Shown piece after piece: positions 29,330 to 39,895 of a stretch of 64,000 nucleotides of DNA. Where the stretch lies: positions 5,884,406-5,948,405 of the forward strand of contig NW_024609836.1 in assembly GCF_016920785.2 (NCBI RefSeq), in the 5' to 3' direction. The first letter of the stretch is position 1. Each line of letters starts with the position of its first letter. This DNA comes from Ixodes scapularis (lineage: Eukaryota > Arthropoda > Arachnida > Ixodida > Ixodidae). The position numbers were made by a program, and so were the translations under genes. The notes beneath the pieces are model-generated. The model saw nothing but the letters and a program-made list of their open reading frames with translations, had not been told where the DNA came from and made no database searches.

Positions 29330-30830
29330 TTTGTTATTTCGAAGTTTCTCCAACAGTCAGAAAAATAACGTCAGGCTCAACCGTCAACAAAGCCCCCGTG
29401 TTGTCTGCTCCCTTGTTTCTCCACAAAGATGGCTCCTAGACAACACCGAAGATGGCTCGCAGACGTCGGCGCATCAGGGGTGGTACAGGGAACCACGGAC
29501 AGCGGCCTCCCCCTACAGGACGGAGGGGCAGCCGGCTCGGATCAAGGAGGACCACGGGGAGAGCAGCCGCCTGCTTGAGACGATACAGAGCAACAATGTG
29601 CTTGCCAGCCGATCCTTCAGCCAAAACAATGAGCTCAAGCGACAACTTGTGGAGATGCAGGACGTCTTTGGCAAGCTGGAGCTGACCGAGCAGCTACAGA
29701 AAGAACAGAATGTGACCAAGCAGCTGGGGAGAGGGCGGACGCCGAGCGCATCGCGCGCGTCAACCAACTCAGCGAGCGCGGCCTCTAACGGGCCCTCGCA
29801 CTCGTCCGGCAGCGGCGACCGGACCTGCAACGGTAGTCCGCCCAGCAGCTCCATCCACACCCTGACGCCCACAACGACGACTCCGTCATCGACATGCCGG
29901 ACGAAGTTTGAGTGGGAAGGGGGAAGGGGGGGGGGGGGGGGATTGCGGCACCCTGCGGGGCACAGGTGGCGAACTATTCCGCGTGGCGGCGGAATCAAGC
30001 CGGCCACGCGCACATTGCGTGCGCCGCCTTGATAAAACGGATCAGAGGCGGCGCACAGGCAGTCGCCGGCGGGACTCAAGCGCCGCCGGTGCTTGTTGGT
30101 CACATAACGTTCTCTCTGTAGCTGCTGTGTCAGCTCCAGCTCGTCAAATACGTCCTGCGTCTCCTCCAGCTGTCGCTTGAGCTTCTTGGTCTGGCTAAGG
30201 GCTTGGCTGGCGGTCACTTTGTTTCTCTAGATCGTCTCTAGCAGGCGAATGCTTTCCACGTGGTTCTCCTTGATCCGAGCCAGCTGCCGCTCCGTGCTGT
30301 AGGGTGTGGCCGCTGTCCATGGTTCCCTGGGTCGCCCCTGATGCACCGACGTCCTTAATGGCCCGGTCCCCCACGAGCCCGGCCGCCATATCGTTCCGAT
30401 GGCAGGTGTGGTTACGGTGTTGTCCACGAGCCATCTTCGTGGAGAAAAGAGGGAGCAGACGACATGGGGCCTTAGTTGAGGTTTGAGCCTGACGTTGTTT
30501 TCGCACCTGTTTGAGAAAGTTTGAAATTTAGGGATCTGAGGAGGGCACACAATCACAATGGCCCCACGTTGGGCTCTATTGTGGTCGGTTTGCTGTTGAA
30601 ACCATTGACCCGAAGGAGTCAACGGTTTCAACAACAATAAACTGCATTTAATTGGACATGGACGAGACGAGGAAGAATACTAACAGAAAACCAACGAGCG
30701 CCGACGGCGCTTGAGCCAGCCAGCGACTGCTGTTTTATCAAGGCGGCGCACGCGATGTGCTCGTGGCCGGCTTGATTCCACCAACTTGCGGGAAAGTGCG
30801 CCACCTGTGTCCCTGCCCGCACATTCAAGC
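29330..30830. repeat. Large inverted repeat with coiled-coil frames in both arms
   Basis: The left arm (about 29320-29735, plus) and right arm (about 30090-30540, minus) encode the same peptide series: NNVRL(N/K), VVCSL.SP.RWL.DNT, HQG..REP.TAA.PY.TE, ARIKE.H.ES.RLLETI, KRQL.E.QDVF.(K/E)LELT.QLQ. The left arm lacks about 15 codons present in the right. A further pair, 'NQAGH(A/E)HIACAALIK', lies at 29960-30030 (plus) and 30720-30810 (minus). The arms are thus two diverged copies of one element in head-to-head orientation. The leucine/charge heptads suggest a coiled-coil tail, as found after DNA-binding domains in transposon-borne proteins; family not recognised. Confidence 0.7.
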
Positions 30831-30854
30831 AGTGTTAAATACAACGTGTTTACG

Positions 30855-30894
30855 TTCATTCATTCATTCATTCATTCATTCATTCATTCATTCA
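30855..30894. repeat. (ATTC)n microsatellite
   Basis: About ten ATTC units in a row. Confidence 0.95.
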
Positions 30895-30985
30895 ATGCTC
30901 TATTTTCATATTTCTCTGCAAAATACACAAAAACTGTTCGGACCCATATCCGTAAGGCTAGTCCGGGGTCCAATCGTAATAAATG

Positions 30986-31643
30986 CTCAAACAGTTCGTA
31001 AAATCATAGAGTCTATGAACCCCTTTCTTTGAACTTATTTCGATCACCCAGAAGACATACCAGGACTTCAGAAAATTATATGTTTAATTTACCGCCATGC
31101 CATAATGCATTTGGACAAAGGCTGGTTGAATTTTAAGGTGCTCTAGTTTGCAACAAAATACCTATTAATTTAAAGTTGTAAAATAACTTTCTGCCCTCCT
31201 TAAAAACATTATTTTACGATTATGAAACCCAGTTACGCTAATTACTTTCTAGAACGTGATTTTTCTTTCCGCATTACAGGAGTCTATCGTATTTTGCCGC
31301 TTTTTGGCCTATATGCCATAAAGTGGCAGAATACAATAGACACATGTAATGCGCAAAAAAAAATAGAAATCACTTTCTAGAAAGTAATTAGCGTAACTGG
31401 ATTTTATAATCATGAAAGAATCTTTTTAAGGAGGGCAAAAAGTTATTTTTCAACTTTATATTAATAGGTATTTCGTTCCAAACCAGAGCACCTTAAAATT
31501 CAACCAGCCTTTGTCCATATGCATTATGGCATGGCGGTAAATTAAACATATAATTTTCTGCGGCCCTTTTATGTCTTCTGGGTGATGGAAATAAGTTCAA
31601 AGGAAGGGGTTCATAAATTCTATAATTTTTCGAACTGTTTGAG
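30986..31643. mobile_element. 658-bp full-length palindromic element
   Basis: Starting at ctcaaacagttcg and ending at cgaactgtttgag, the two 320-bp arms are inverted copies at well over 80% identity. For example cgatcacccagaagacat at 31041 pairs with 31571-31588, and positions of paired words sum to a constant. The centre is near 31311-31314 (ggcctatatgcc). No open frame lies inside. It sits at the 3' end of the degraded LINE on its right and may have inserted into it. No target duplication could be defined. Confidence 0.9.
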
Positions 31644-31682
31644 TTGTTTTTATATTGTAACTACAACTGAATGGCAACACGT

Positions 31683-32301
31683 TTACGATTGGAAAAGAGG
31701 TCTACTAGGCTTAGTGTTTCTTGAAAATGTTATAAATCGTATCGCCCGTTTTTGCAAGCGAGTTACCGGATCTAAGTATGTAGCGTAAGAATTACCCCCG
31801 GATTCAATACGATAAACCAGCTGACTGTGCACGAATGTGAAATAGAGTATGTGCAAAATGAACAAACCAAAACATTCGCGTGCCTTTAACAATGTATAAC
31901 AACCATATGCAATTTATGAAACACACGTGCTTAATTTGGCTTTTCCAGTGCATATCAAAATCAAACAGAACGCCTAAATGATATAAAAAGTAACATGTTA
32001 TAATTCCGTATTATCTGATTGTATTACTACCTCGTCGTGATTAATCGCCTTTTTCTTGGAGTGACATTTTAAACTTAGATTTCTTTAGGTTAATTTTAAG
32101 TTGATTACTCGTAAACCATGTCAGTACCCTAGTCAATTCTTCACTGATTTTATCCTGCAATAAGTCTATCGTATCCTCAACAAAAAGCAGTGCCGTATCC
32201 TCGGCGTACATTAGTGCTTCTAAGTATTTTAAAAACGACGTAAAATTCCTTACATAGTGAGAAAAAAAGGATGAGCCCAAAAACTGAGCCCTGTGGCACA
32301 C
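31683..32301 (-). pseudogene. LINE RT palm and C-terminal part
   Basis: Residues LMYAEDTALLFVEDTIDLL carry the RT box with YAED in place of YADD. 'WFTSNQLKINLKKSKF' is the typical next motif. After stops comes LKARECFGLF and LYFTFVHSQLVYRIESGGN, then YLDPVTRLQKRAIRFITF, the end of CR1/Jockey-like ORF2. Confidence 0.8.
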
Positions 32302-33926
32302 CAGTTAACACCGTTTGGGGGGATAGAGATAAAATCATTTATTACTACGCACTGTTCACGGTTAAAAATATAGCTATTAAAGATCTCGGACGTTTTCCCC
32401 CGAAAGCCATACTGATGGAGTTTATAAAGTAAGATACGTTGATTAACTGTGTCGAATGCTTTTTTTATATAGAAATATACAACAACGGCAATTTTACTTT
32501 CAACGAGAGCTCTGTTTAGATGTTGAGTTAGAACAGAAACAGCTGACCACGTGGATCTATTCGATCTAAATCCGCGCTGATTGTGGCAAAATATTGAGTA
32601 TTTAGTTATAAAGTCCTTTACACGTTTGCATATTATTTTTCCAAAAACTGTGTTAATGATGCTTAAAACTGAAATTGGTCTCTAGGTGGACGGTGCAGAA
32701 GAATCTCCATTTTTAAAAATAGGTAATAATCAGCTATCTTCAGCTGATTAGGATATATTCTACTCTCTAACGTGTGATTAAACAGATATAAAAGATGAAT
32801 ACCTGAAATATCTATATTATATTTTAATAGTTTATTCGGAATTGTATCTAGTCCTGCGGCGTCGCCTGATCTATGATTCCCAACTACTGATATTAATTAA
32901 TTAACTTCAATTTCCTGCATTACGAAGCTGTTTGTAATTGGTGTCAATGACTGCTGGGGATCAGGTACATACGGCAACTGAGCTGCAAGGAGAGGCCATA
33001 TATTAGTAAAAAAAATCATTAATCGTGGATAACGTGCTATGTTGGAGTAAATCAGGTATTACAAGTTTGTATTGCACGAAGGCCAATAGCATCATTGACT
33101 ATGTCCCAAATTATTTTATTGCTTCCACCTGCTTGCCTAATTTTAGTTGAGTAATATTCTTTCTTTCTTTTTCTCAATATAGAAGCTGATCTGTTCCTGA
33201 AAGGTTTAAATTGGCTTAAATAATAATTATAATTTTTGTGTTGTCTCCATTTATGATACCATTTATTTTTTACCTTTAGTGCCCCTAAAATTTGGCGCGT
33301 CATCCAAGGACAAATTGGTGCATTGTATTTATTAGACCTCTTTTTTTACAGTATTCAACGTTATCGCGCTTTTGACGCTAGTAATAAAGTTGTATTCGAT
33401 GTCAACGTTTTGATAATTAAGTGGACTATATATCTAATCGTACTAATACCCTGTGAAGCTGCGCATAATCTGTTTTAGTGCGCTGTTCAGGACGACAAGA
33501 CTTCCTTTAATGAATGGCATCTTTTTTTAAAACAAGAAAAATGGCCAAATGGTCAGCTATCAAGCTTGGGTAAACACCAGCATGGACATCCGTATTTGTA
33601 TTGCAAAGAGCATGATCAATTAATGCACTAGGGGTGCTAGTAATCCGAGTAGGTTCAGTAATGAAGTTGCGTAAGTTAAAAAAATCTAAAAGCAGCAGAT
33701 AGTTTTCACGTGTATCACTAGCCAGATTAATATTAAAGTCTTCAACAACTACAATGCAATCATTCTGTCCATTAGATTAGGCCATAAGTACTGCCTCGAA
33801 TTTGACAAGAAAGGGGTTTACTAACGAGCTTGGAGGTCGATACAGTGCACCGACTATTACGCCACAATCAAGCTTTATAAAAAGTGCTTCAATAACCTCA
33901 TCACTAATAGTTGCAGGCGATAAAAC
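32302..33926 (-). pseudogene. LINE ORF2 middle and RT fingers, heavily decayed
   Basis: At 33303-33052 the frame reads RQILGALKVKNKWYHKW and NYNYYLSQFKPFRNRSA, then RKRKKEYYSTKI, the endonuclease-to-RT linker of CR1-like LINEs. The rest is traceable only as fragments between stops. Confidence 0.65.
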
Positions 33927-34283
33927 CTAGAAAACAGTATTTTCTTTTACAAGAAACGCGACGCCTCCACCTCTCGTATGCGTATCACGAGGAAGAGATG
34001 ATAAATTGTAGCCATGCCTAACAATGGTTTCATTGTTTTTTAACCAAGTTTCACTTACTGCAATTACATCAAAACCAGGCACATGCTGGGAAACATGCCC
34101 AACTAAAGAGTTAAAGTTTTTTTCGTAAACTACGTACATTGCAATGCAAAATCCAAAGCTTATCTTCCTTCTGTATGAGTTGTTCAGCGTGCTGAAAAGT
34201 GAAAGACATGATAAATGTAATAAAACAATTCTTCGAATCAGGTTCAGAACAGTTATACCACCCTGATCAAGTCCCCTTGACAC
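33927..34283 (-). pseudogene. LINE apurinic-like endonuclease, N-terminal part
   Basis: GFDVIAVSETWLKNNE includes the catalytic SETWL motif, followed by TRGGGVAFLVKEN, the standard pair in CR1/Jockey-type endonucleases. Preceding codons are not conserved, and a stop ends the frame soon after. Confidence 0.8.
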
Positions 34284-34364
34284 GTGAACTGCAAGACAGG
34301 CGAGTTCTCAGTCTCGCATAAGGATCTTGCCCTGCGACACAGAAACATATTTCCAGTTTTTCTC

Positions 34365-34631
34365 TCACTTTGCCTGGCGAGCTTTGTTTAGTAATACCTT
34401 GTTTTTGACACAAAGATGTTCATTTATATAAAGTGGATCATTAGCCTGAAATCCAAGGTGGGTGGTGTTTAACCTCGTCTTCTTAGCCGCTGATAGCAGC
34501 CTGTCACGGACTCCACGAGAGGCGAACTTACCACAACATTGGGTTTCAAGAAAAGCAAGAAAATGACATTCTGTTATTCGTCGGTGGGTTACAAAGCTAA
34601 TAAATGAAGATTTTTCGGCGTATGGCCACAA
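34365..34631 (-). pseudogene. LINE ORF1 C-terminal domain
   Basis: VRDRLLSAAKKTRLNTTHLG followed by PLYINEHLCVKNKVLLNKA matches the conserved tail of LINE ORF1 proteins (the Fp25K-like domain, 'AK...L....IYVNEHLT..NK.LL..AR'). It precedes ORF2 in the same strand sense, confirming two-ORF organisation. Confidence 0.75.
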
Positions 34632-34639
34632 ACTTTTAT

Positions 34640-34880
34640 TCAGGCGAAAAAGAAGTCGGCCCGTAGCAGACGACGCGTAGCCTCAGCAGTGCTCTTCTCC
34701 GACCAGTCTCCGGCAGCGTTGCTAAAAAATGGCGGTCGTCTCCCCTCTGCTCCCTTCTTTCTCTCTCGCTCCTTCGGCGCTCTCCTCCCTTTCATTTACT
34801 TTTCTCCTCACCGGCGCCTTCGTCGCCACACCCACTGGCCAAACTCTCCCAATATACGGCTCTGTGCAGTGGTAATGTGG
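34640..34880 (-). repeat. Dispersed repeat, copy 1
   Basis: Shared with 62040-62270 in the opposite orientation (about 75% alike): 'gcagacgacgcgtagcctca', 'cttcggcgctctcctccctt', 'aaactctccca' and a 'gcct.(g/a)ataaaagtt' end with a poly(A)-like word. The asymmetry and terminal AATAAA suggest a solo LTR or LINE 5' region. Confidence 0.65.
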
Positions 34881-35450
34881 TGGAAGGCACACCGTCGTGT
34901 CCACGGAACTGGGCTCTGGAAGCGTAGCAGTGCCGCGCGGCGAACCTTGCCGGAAGACGCCTTAAGGGTCACCAGCTGTGAAAATGCAGAGGCGGTTATC
35001 AAACGTCCTTCCGCTGTCGTTGCCGCCACCAAACCAAACCAGGGTAGTAAAAGTTATTTAATGAACATGTATACGATGTGTTTTTTTTTAATTTTATTGC
35101 TGACAGGCGATACTGCCATAAATACGTCGATAGCCATTAAGGATATTTTAGGTGCAATTGGATTTTTCAAAGTTGCTTTGTTACTTCGCATTGTAACTCT
35201 TTTTTAAAAGCCAGTACAAATAATTGAGCCAATTATTGAGCACCGCCAGCAAGGGTGTGCTTTCAATTGAATTTGAGCTTTCTATTTACTTCGCGTTTTG
35301 TTCTTAAATCAAGCCCAAGTTCTTCGGAAAACTGGCAGAGCAGTCGAAGACGCACGAAGGACTGCTTAAAGGGGTTATGCCGAATATATAATGCGGGTAG
35401 ATTATTCTTGAATCGGAGTGCTTATGGGCGACTTAGTATATGGCCACGAA
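34881..35450. other. No gene recognised
   Basis: A plus-strand frame to 35207 (172 codons, from 34689) starts in the repeat above and ends with two hydrophobic segments, with no recognised family. It is probably chance. Confidence 0.4.
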
Positions 35451-35812
35451 TGAAGGTGACGAGAGGAACAGTGAACTGAAAATAAAGGTTTAATCGGCGA
35501 ATTTGTGCCAAACAAAATAATAATAAAGAACGAGAGCGTCAAGGCAACAGAAAAACGGGTGGCGGCGATTAGACGGCTAAACAGCAAGCGAAAGCGAGAC
35601 TGACTCGACGAGGTCGCAGGCGGCTGCTTATGTACAGTGCATCACTCACTCGAAAGTTCGGCAAAGAAGGTTCGAGCGTCGTCCGCTCGCGTCGAGGATG
35701 AACTGGTACTTTCGAGAATAAGAAAGCAGGACGAAAGTTACATCCGGTGCAAGAACTAACGCGAATCTTCAAGAAGTCCGTGAGCGTTGCTTTCCCCGCG
35801 TTGCGGGTGGCA
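35451..35812 (-). mobile_element. Gypsy 3' LTR
   Basis: On the minus strand it starts TGCCACCC at 35812, directly after a polypurine tract (AAAAGGGGGGATAA, about 35813-35827), and ends ...GTCACCTTCA at 35451, giving 362 bases with TG...CA ends. Its last 110 bases match 52754-52870 at about 80%. Confidence 0.75.
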
Positions 35813-35829
35813 TTATCCCCCCTTTTAAA

Positions 35830-36207
35830 AGTGCATCGTCTCGATGCAACGCGAAAGGAAAACTGAAATGACTGAAAAATGTATGGTGAAACGAAATAAA
35901 CATGCAGTGTGACAATCCTAATTCGCGTAGAACGGCTTGAGTCGGACTACGTGGACGACTTCGGGTCATGGCTGGCGGCGTCCTGATGGTCGGGTTCCGT
36001 CGGGGAGCACCTCGTAGTTCAAGTCCCCAAGGCACCGAATGACCTTGAATTGTCCAAAGTAGAGTTTTAAGGGTTTCTTGCTGAGGCCGCGGCGGCGAGT
36101 GGGCGTCCACACCCACACCCTGTATCCGGGGTTGAACTCCACGTCGCGGCGACGAAGTTTGTACCAGCCAGCGTCGACACTTTACTGGTCCTTTATGCGA
36201 AGCCGGG
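35830..36207 (-). pseudogene. Gypsy Pol C-terminal module
   Basis: The minus frame reads VEFNPGYRVWVWTPTRRRGL, then KLYFGQFKVIRCLGDLNYEV and VVHVVRLKPFY. This is the GPY/F-type tail of the integrase ('pG..V.v..p.r..G...K......GP..v', ending 'v.hv.rlKPFy'). Confidence 0.75.
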
Positions 36208-37258
36208 CTAGCTGACGTACATCTGCTTGTTGGGTGACCAGCTGGGCGTCGTCGGTGCCGTCGTCCGTCGTGTCATGGGGTCAAGTTTCGTCGTCACCTT
36301 TCTGCCGTGCACCAGCTGAAAGGGTGTAATGACTGTGGTTTCCTGAGCAGCCGTGTTGTACGCAGTGGCGTCACAATAAAGGGGGGTGGAGGGGGGGGGG
36401 GGGGTGCCGCTGACCGTCGCGACGCCACTTATTGTACGCAAACGTGACGTAGGGCAACACCTCATCCCACGTCTTGTGTTCCACGTCGAGTTCATCGAGA
36501 TCATGTCAGCGATTGTCTTGCTTAGTCGCTCCATCAGACCGTTGGTCTGCGGGTGGTATGCCGTGGTCCGGCGGGGGTCGGTGTGGCTCAGGCGGAGTAT
36601 CTCTTGTGTCAGTTGTGCCATGAGCGAGGAACCTCGGTCCTAATCATGACTTGGGGAGCGCCGTGTCGGAGGGCGATAGACTCAACAAAGAACTTGGCCA
36701 CTTCACGCGGTTCCCGACGGGAGTGATTTTGTCTCGGCGTACCTGGTGAGAGAATCAGTTTCGACGATTAGCTAACGGTTTCCCTGAGTCTACGGCGGGA
36801 AATTTCAAAGAAGATCGATTCCAATCTGCTGGAACGGTGCAGTAGGGGGCGCGAGCGGTTGCAGGAGGCGTGCATACTTCGTCGGTGGTTTGTTGTGTTG
36901 TTGGCATTCACGGCATGAACAAACGCAGAGCTGCAGAGTCTTCGGGAGCTTGGGCTAGTAGTATTATTCTCAGATCCGTTCAGGAGTCCTACTGTATCCA
37001 AGGTGACCAGATATTGATGGGGTCTTCGTGGCAGGCTTGGAAGACCTCGTCTTGAATACTAGTAGGAATCACCAGGAGCCACGTCAAGTGGTTGTCCCCG
37101 AAATTTTCTTTGTAGAGAATACCTCTCCGGACGGCGAATCTTGTCAGGGCACCTGAAAAGGGTTGGGGAATCGTACCCCCTCGCCCCTCCAGCTGGTCGA
37201 TCAGTGCGCGCAGCTCAGGTTTCTCCCACTGGAGCGCTGCCATACCGTGAACTCTCAC
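36208..37258 (-). pseudogene. Gypsy integrase relic
   Basis: The start LEGRGGTIPQPFSGALTRFA and QACHEDP is the zinc-binding end of the HHCC domain. CRECQQHNKPPT (about 36900) gives the Cys pair, IGIDLL and IVETDSLTRYAETKSL the first core Asp region, and TTAYHPQTNGLMERLSKTI the catalytic Glu. Numerous stops and frameshifts occur. At 36363-36431 a small foreign insert interrupts ...VTFAYN / AYNTAAQETT... with a duplicated Ala-Tyr-Asn. Confidence 0.8.
36363..36431. mobile_element. ~67-bp hAT-like mini-element in integrase
   Basis: It begins cagtggcgtc and ends gacgccactt (imperfect inverted ends), with a G14 tract inside. The target copy ttgtacgca is present on both sides (36356-36364 and 36432-36440), and removing the insert restores an unbroken integrase segment (...TFAYNTAAQETT). 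The ends CAGTGGCG and a duplication of 8-9 bp fit hAT-type MITEs. Confidence 0.75.
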
Positions 37259-37415
37259 TGCGCCAAGAAAGTGATCGTCGTCGTCGTCGTCGTCTTTGGC
37301 ACAGCCGGTCTAGCGTGACGTCGATGAGGGGGAGCGGATACACGCCTTTCTTCGTGACCGCGCTAAGCCGCCGGTAGTCAACGGAGAATCTAAGCGTTCC
37401 GTCCTTCTTCTTCAA
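37215..37415 (-). pseudogene. Gypsy RT N-terminal fragment ending in (TCG)n
   Basis: LKKKDGTLRFSVDYRRLSAV and PLPLIDVTLDRLCQ are the RT fingers. The frame then enters a TCG/GAC microsatellite (37273-37294) and jumps to sequence that normally follows RNase H. Some 1.6 kb (RT palm to RNase H) is absent at this point. Confidence 0.8.
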
Positions 37416-38395
37416 CAGTGCGACGATGCCCGCGGGCTGCTCGGGTGCTGAATGATGTCGCCGTTGCGCATTTGTTTTACTTGTTCATGATTTGCCTTTC
37501 TTCTCTTTGGGGAGACCCGGTACGGCGGTCGATGCACAGGAAGCGCATCCTCGTTGGTAACGATGCAATGTTTCGCAACTGTAGTCCGGCGCACTTTCGA
37601 AGTCTTCGCAAAGCAGTCGCTGAATTCGCTGAGGAGGTCTCCGAGCTGTCGTCGTTTCCTGGCACTGAGCTTGGGGTTAACGTCGAGCTGCGGCGGCGGT
37701 GTACTGCATGGCTGACAAGTCGAGGGCTCGTCGGAGATGGCGGCGATTTCGGCGTCGGCCCGGAGTTTCTCGACGTGTCCTACAGCGGCACCTCTCGTGA
37801 GGTGATGCGCCTCGTGTCGGATGTTCGTCACGGGGACCACAGTGCGCGAATCCTGCAGCCCTGCTGCGCCCCTTGCGACACCCATTTCTCTCCCGAGAAG
37901 CAGTTGGACGTCGCCTTCTAGAACAACATTCCCGCGGGCGACTGCATCGCTCGCGACGGACACAAGAACACTCGACCGCGGCGGCAGGTTCACGTGGTCC
38001 GCAATGACTCGAACGGCGACAGGCGTAGTTTTGGTTACCTCCGGAGGTAAGACGGACTTTCGCAGCTTCAGCCTGTTTGCTCCAAGGTTGATCACGGCAC
38101 CGTACTCACATAGGAAATCCATGCCTAGGATTACGTCTCCCGAACAGTCCTGGAGGACGACGAATTTCACCGGTCAGGTCTCCCCGCGGATGTCCACGCG
38201 TGCAATACACCTTCCCACTAGTGTGATGTGATGTCCGCCGGCAGTTCGTATTTTCGGGCCATCCCACAGCGTCATCAGTTTCGGAATGCGGCGAGAGAGC
38301 TTCCCACTTGAAACCGAATAGTCCGCTCCCGAGTCGATGAGTGCCTCCGCGTCATGGCCGTCGAAGGTAACGTCAAGGTTATTCGACAGCGTCGC
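37412..38395 (-). pseudogene. Gypsy aspartic protease and Pol linker
   Basis: The minus frame from about 38395 reads VTFDGHDAEALIDSGADYSV with the catalytic DSGA (38325-38335), then GGHHITLVGRC and, after an in-frame TGA at 38174-38176, KFVVLQDCSGDVILGMDFL, the second conserved retropepsin-like motif. The linker that follows (KLSARKRRQLGDLLSEFSDC) leads into RT as in other gypsy elements. Only one stop breaks about 330 codons, so this part is less decayed than the integrase. Confidence 0.8.
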
Positions 38396-38423
38396 AGAAG
38401 CGTCGTTCTGATGCGTCTCGTCG

Positions 38424-39011
38424 CTAGTGTGGGAGCCATGCGACGTTTGTGGAAGATATTGGCGCCATTCGTTCCCGGCAACACCACCTCCCGGTATTGC
38501 CGCACTTAGGTTTCACGGCAAGACAAGGGAGATAGGCTCTCTCGGCGGGACCGATGGACAGGTGATGTAGGACGTTCAGATGAACGCGAGCGAGCTCCTT
38601 GCGGTGCAACGGGTGCATGAGACGGTGGACTGCGAAGAGACTCGTCGACTTGTCGGGGGCGCTACCTTGTGCGCGGGTCATTCGGGTGGAATCCGCGCAG
38701 CCCGATTGGTCGGTTGGGGCATCGGCGATAGACATGGTCGGCTTCCCAGCCATGGAAACTAAGCGGGCGTTGATCGGCCGTCCTTCACACGTCGGTCTTC
38801 CTGAATTCTGGTTTTCCCGAGCGCAAGTACTGCCGTTCATCGGGACGTTGGGAGCACTGCGGCGCAGGAGGGTCACGTCGTGGTGGCGCCGTAGCCTGGC
38901 TGGGAGCTTGCGGCGGTTTTCTGACCATGGCGGCGTAAGTCAGCATCGGTCCCTCTGGGGCTGACACCTCGACGGGGGTATCAAGCTGCAAGTCCCGCTG
39001 TACCCCGTCGA
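38424..39011 (-). pseudogene. Gypsy gag C-terminus with lost zinc knuckle
   Basis: MLTYAAMVRKPPQAPSQ is followed by a Pro/Arg-rich stretch and then SFHGWEADHVYRRCPNRPIG, the site of a CCHC knuckle (expected C-x2-C-x4-H-x4-C). Here both leading cysteines are replaced (S and W), while H and the last C remain. Upstream, gag similarity stops near 39011. Confidence 0.75.
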
Positions 39012-39895
39012 AACTGCTGGCAACCCTGGGCCGGGCCGGATCGGAGGTGAGCCACTCTCCCTTATATTTTCGTTATTTTCTCGGGTTATTCCGCGAATAC
39101 AGCGCTTAAAATTTACACACAGATTCGCTAACATATGGTGACTGTTCCGATTTCGAATATAGAATCTAAACCACCATAGAATATTTCTTTCGGACGGCCG
39201 AAATTTGGTCGGGCCGGTCCCCATATTCAAACACAGGGGTGCGTTCAAGGACCCGTAACTCCGCTTCTGTAGCAGCTACCGCTGTCAGAGTTCTTTCAGA
39301 TACCGCTTACAAATTCCAGAACGCCTGCTAAAATTTTTATTGCAATTACTTTAGGATAACGCGAGACATTAAAGTTTAAAATATCGAAGCGAGGATGCCG
39401 CCATATTGTTTTCTTCGGGTTCCGCCCCCAATATGGCAACCCAGTGAATGGGAGCATTGGGCACCATATTAAAGCACCCAACTCATCTATCTAGCTAGGT
39501 AGAAGGTATAATCCTCAGCTGTGACCGGAAGCGCCACTTGGTGGGGTAAACCTCAAATACACAAATTAGATTTTTCAGAAATCGTAGAAAATAAACCATA
39601 AATGATAGAACGAAAATAATTAAATTTTCGAATTGACAAAGTTAATTTTCTCTTTAGAAAACGTAGTTTTAGAGTCAAGACATACTCAGAAGTACCCAAA
39701 GTCGAACCCCCCCCCCCCCCCCCCCCCTCCGACGGCTAAAACGGCCAAGGATAAAATCTAACTCCGTATGGTCAGGTTCCGACTCGGGTAGACCTCTGAC
39801 ACACCCCTGCCCTCCCCCCCCCCCCCCAAGCGAGAATTAGGGGGTTAGTAAAGGGGCGTAATGAGTGATTCCAGGACTTTCTACGGGGAGGGAAA
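39012..39895. other. Start of the nested block; LINE 5' flank
   Basis: 39012-39690 holds no feature I can name. 39690-39895 has two C tracts (39707-39727, 39814-39827) and leads into the LINE ORF1, so it is probably the LINE's 5' UTR. Confidence 0.45.

Larger units (their letters stand above)
31650..34631 (-). mobile_element. Degraded LINE with ORF1 and ORF2 remnants
   Basis: Minus-strand order is ORF1 end (34631-34365), endonuclease (34283-33927), middle domain (33303-33052), RT palm (32301-32041) and C-terminus (31892-31683), the normal order of a CR1/L2/Jockey-like LINE. Frames are broken by many stops. The 3' end is lost at or beside the palindromic element at 30986-31643. Confidence 0.8.
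35813..39011 (-). mobile_element. Ty3/gypsy retrotransposon, 3' part
   Basis: Domain order on minus: gag end and zinc knuckle, protease, RT start, (deletion), integrase, C-terminal module, polypurine tract, LTR. It lacks its 5' LTR and most of gag, and a deletion removed most of RT and all of RNase H. It is the same family as the gag/LTR piece at 51880-52880. Confidence 0.85.

Noticed and set aside
34689..35207. 172-codon frame with hydrophobic end as a membrane protein
   Set aside because: Its start lies in a dispersed repeat and its end in AT-rich DNA. No conserved features.
37412..38170. 252-codon frame as a host gene
   Set aside because: It contains the second retropepsin motif (VILGMDFL) and the gypsy Pol linker, in frame with DSGA upstream.
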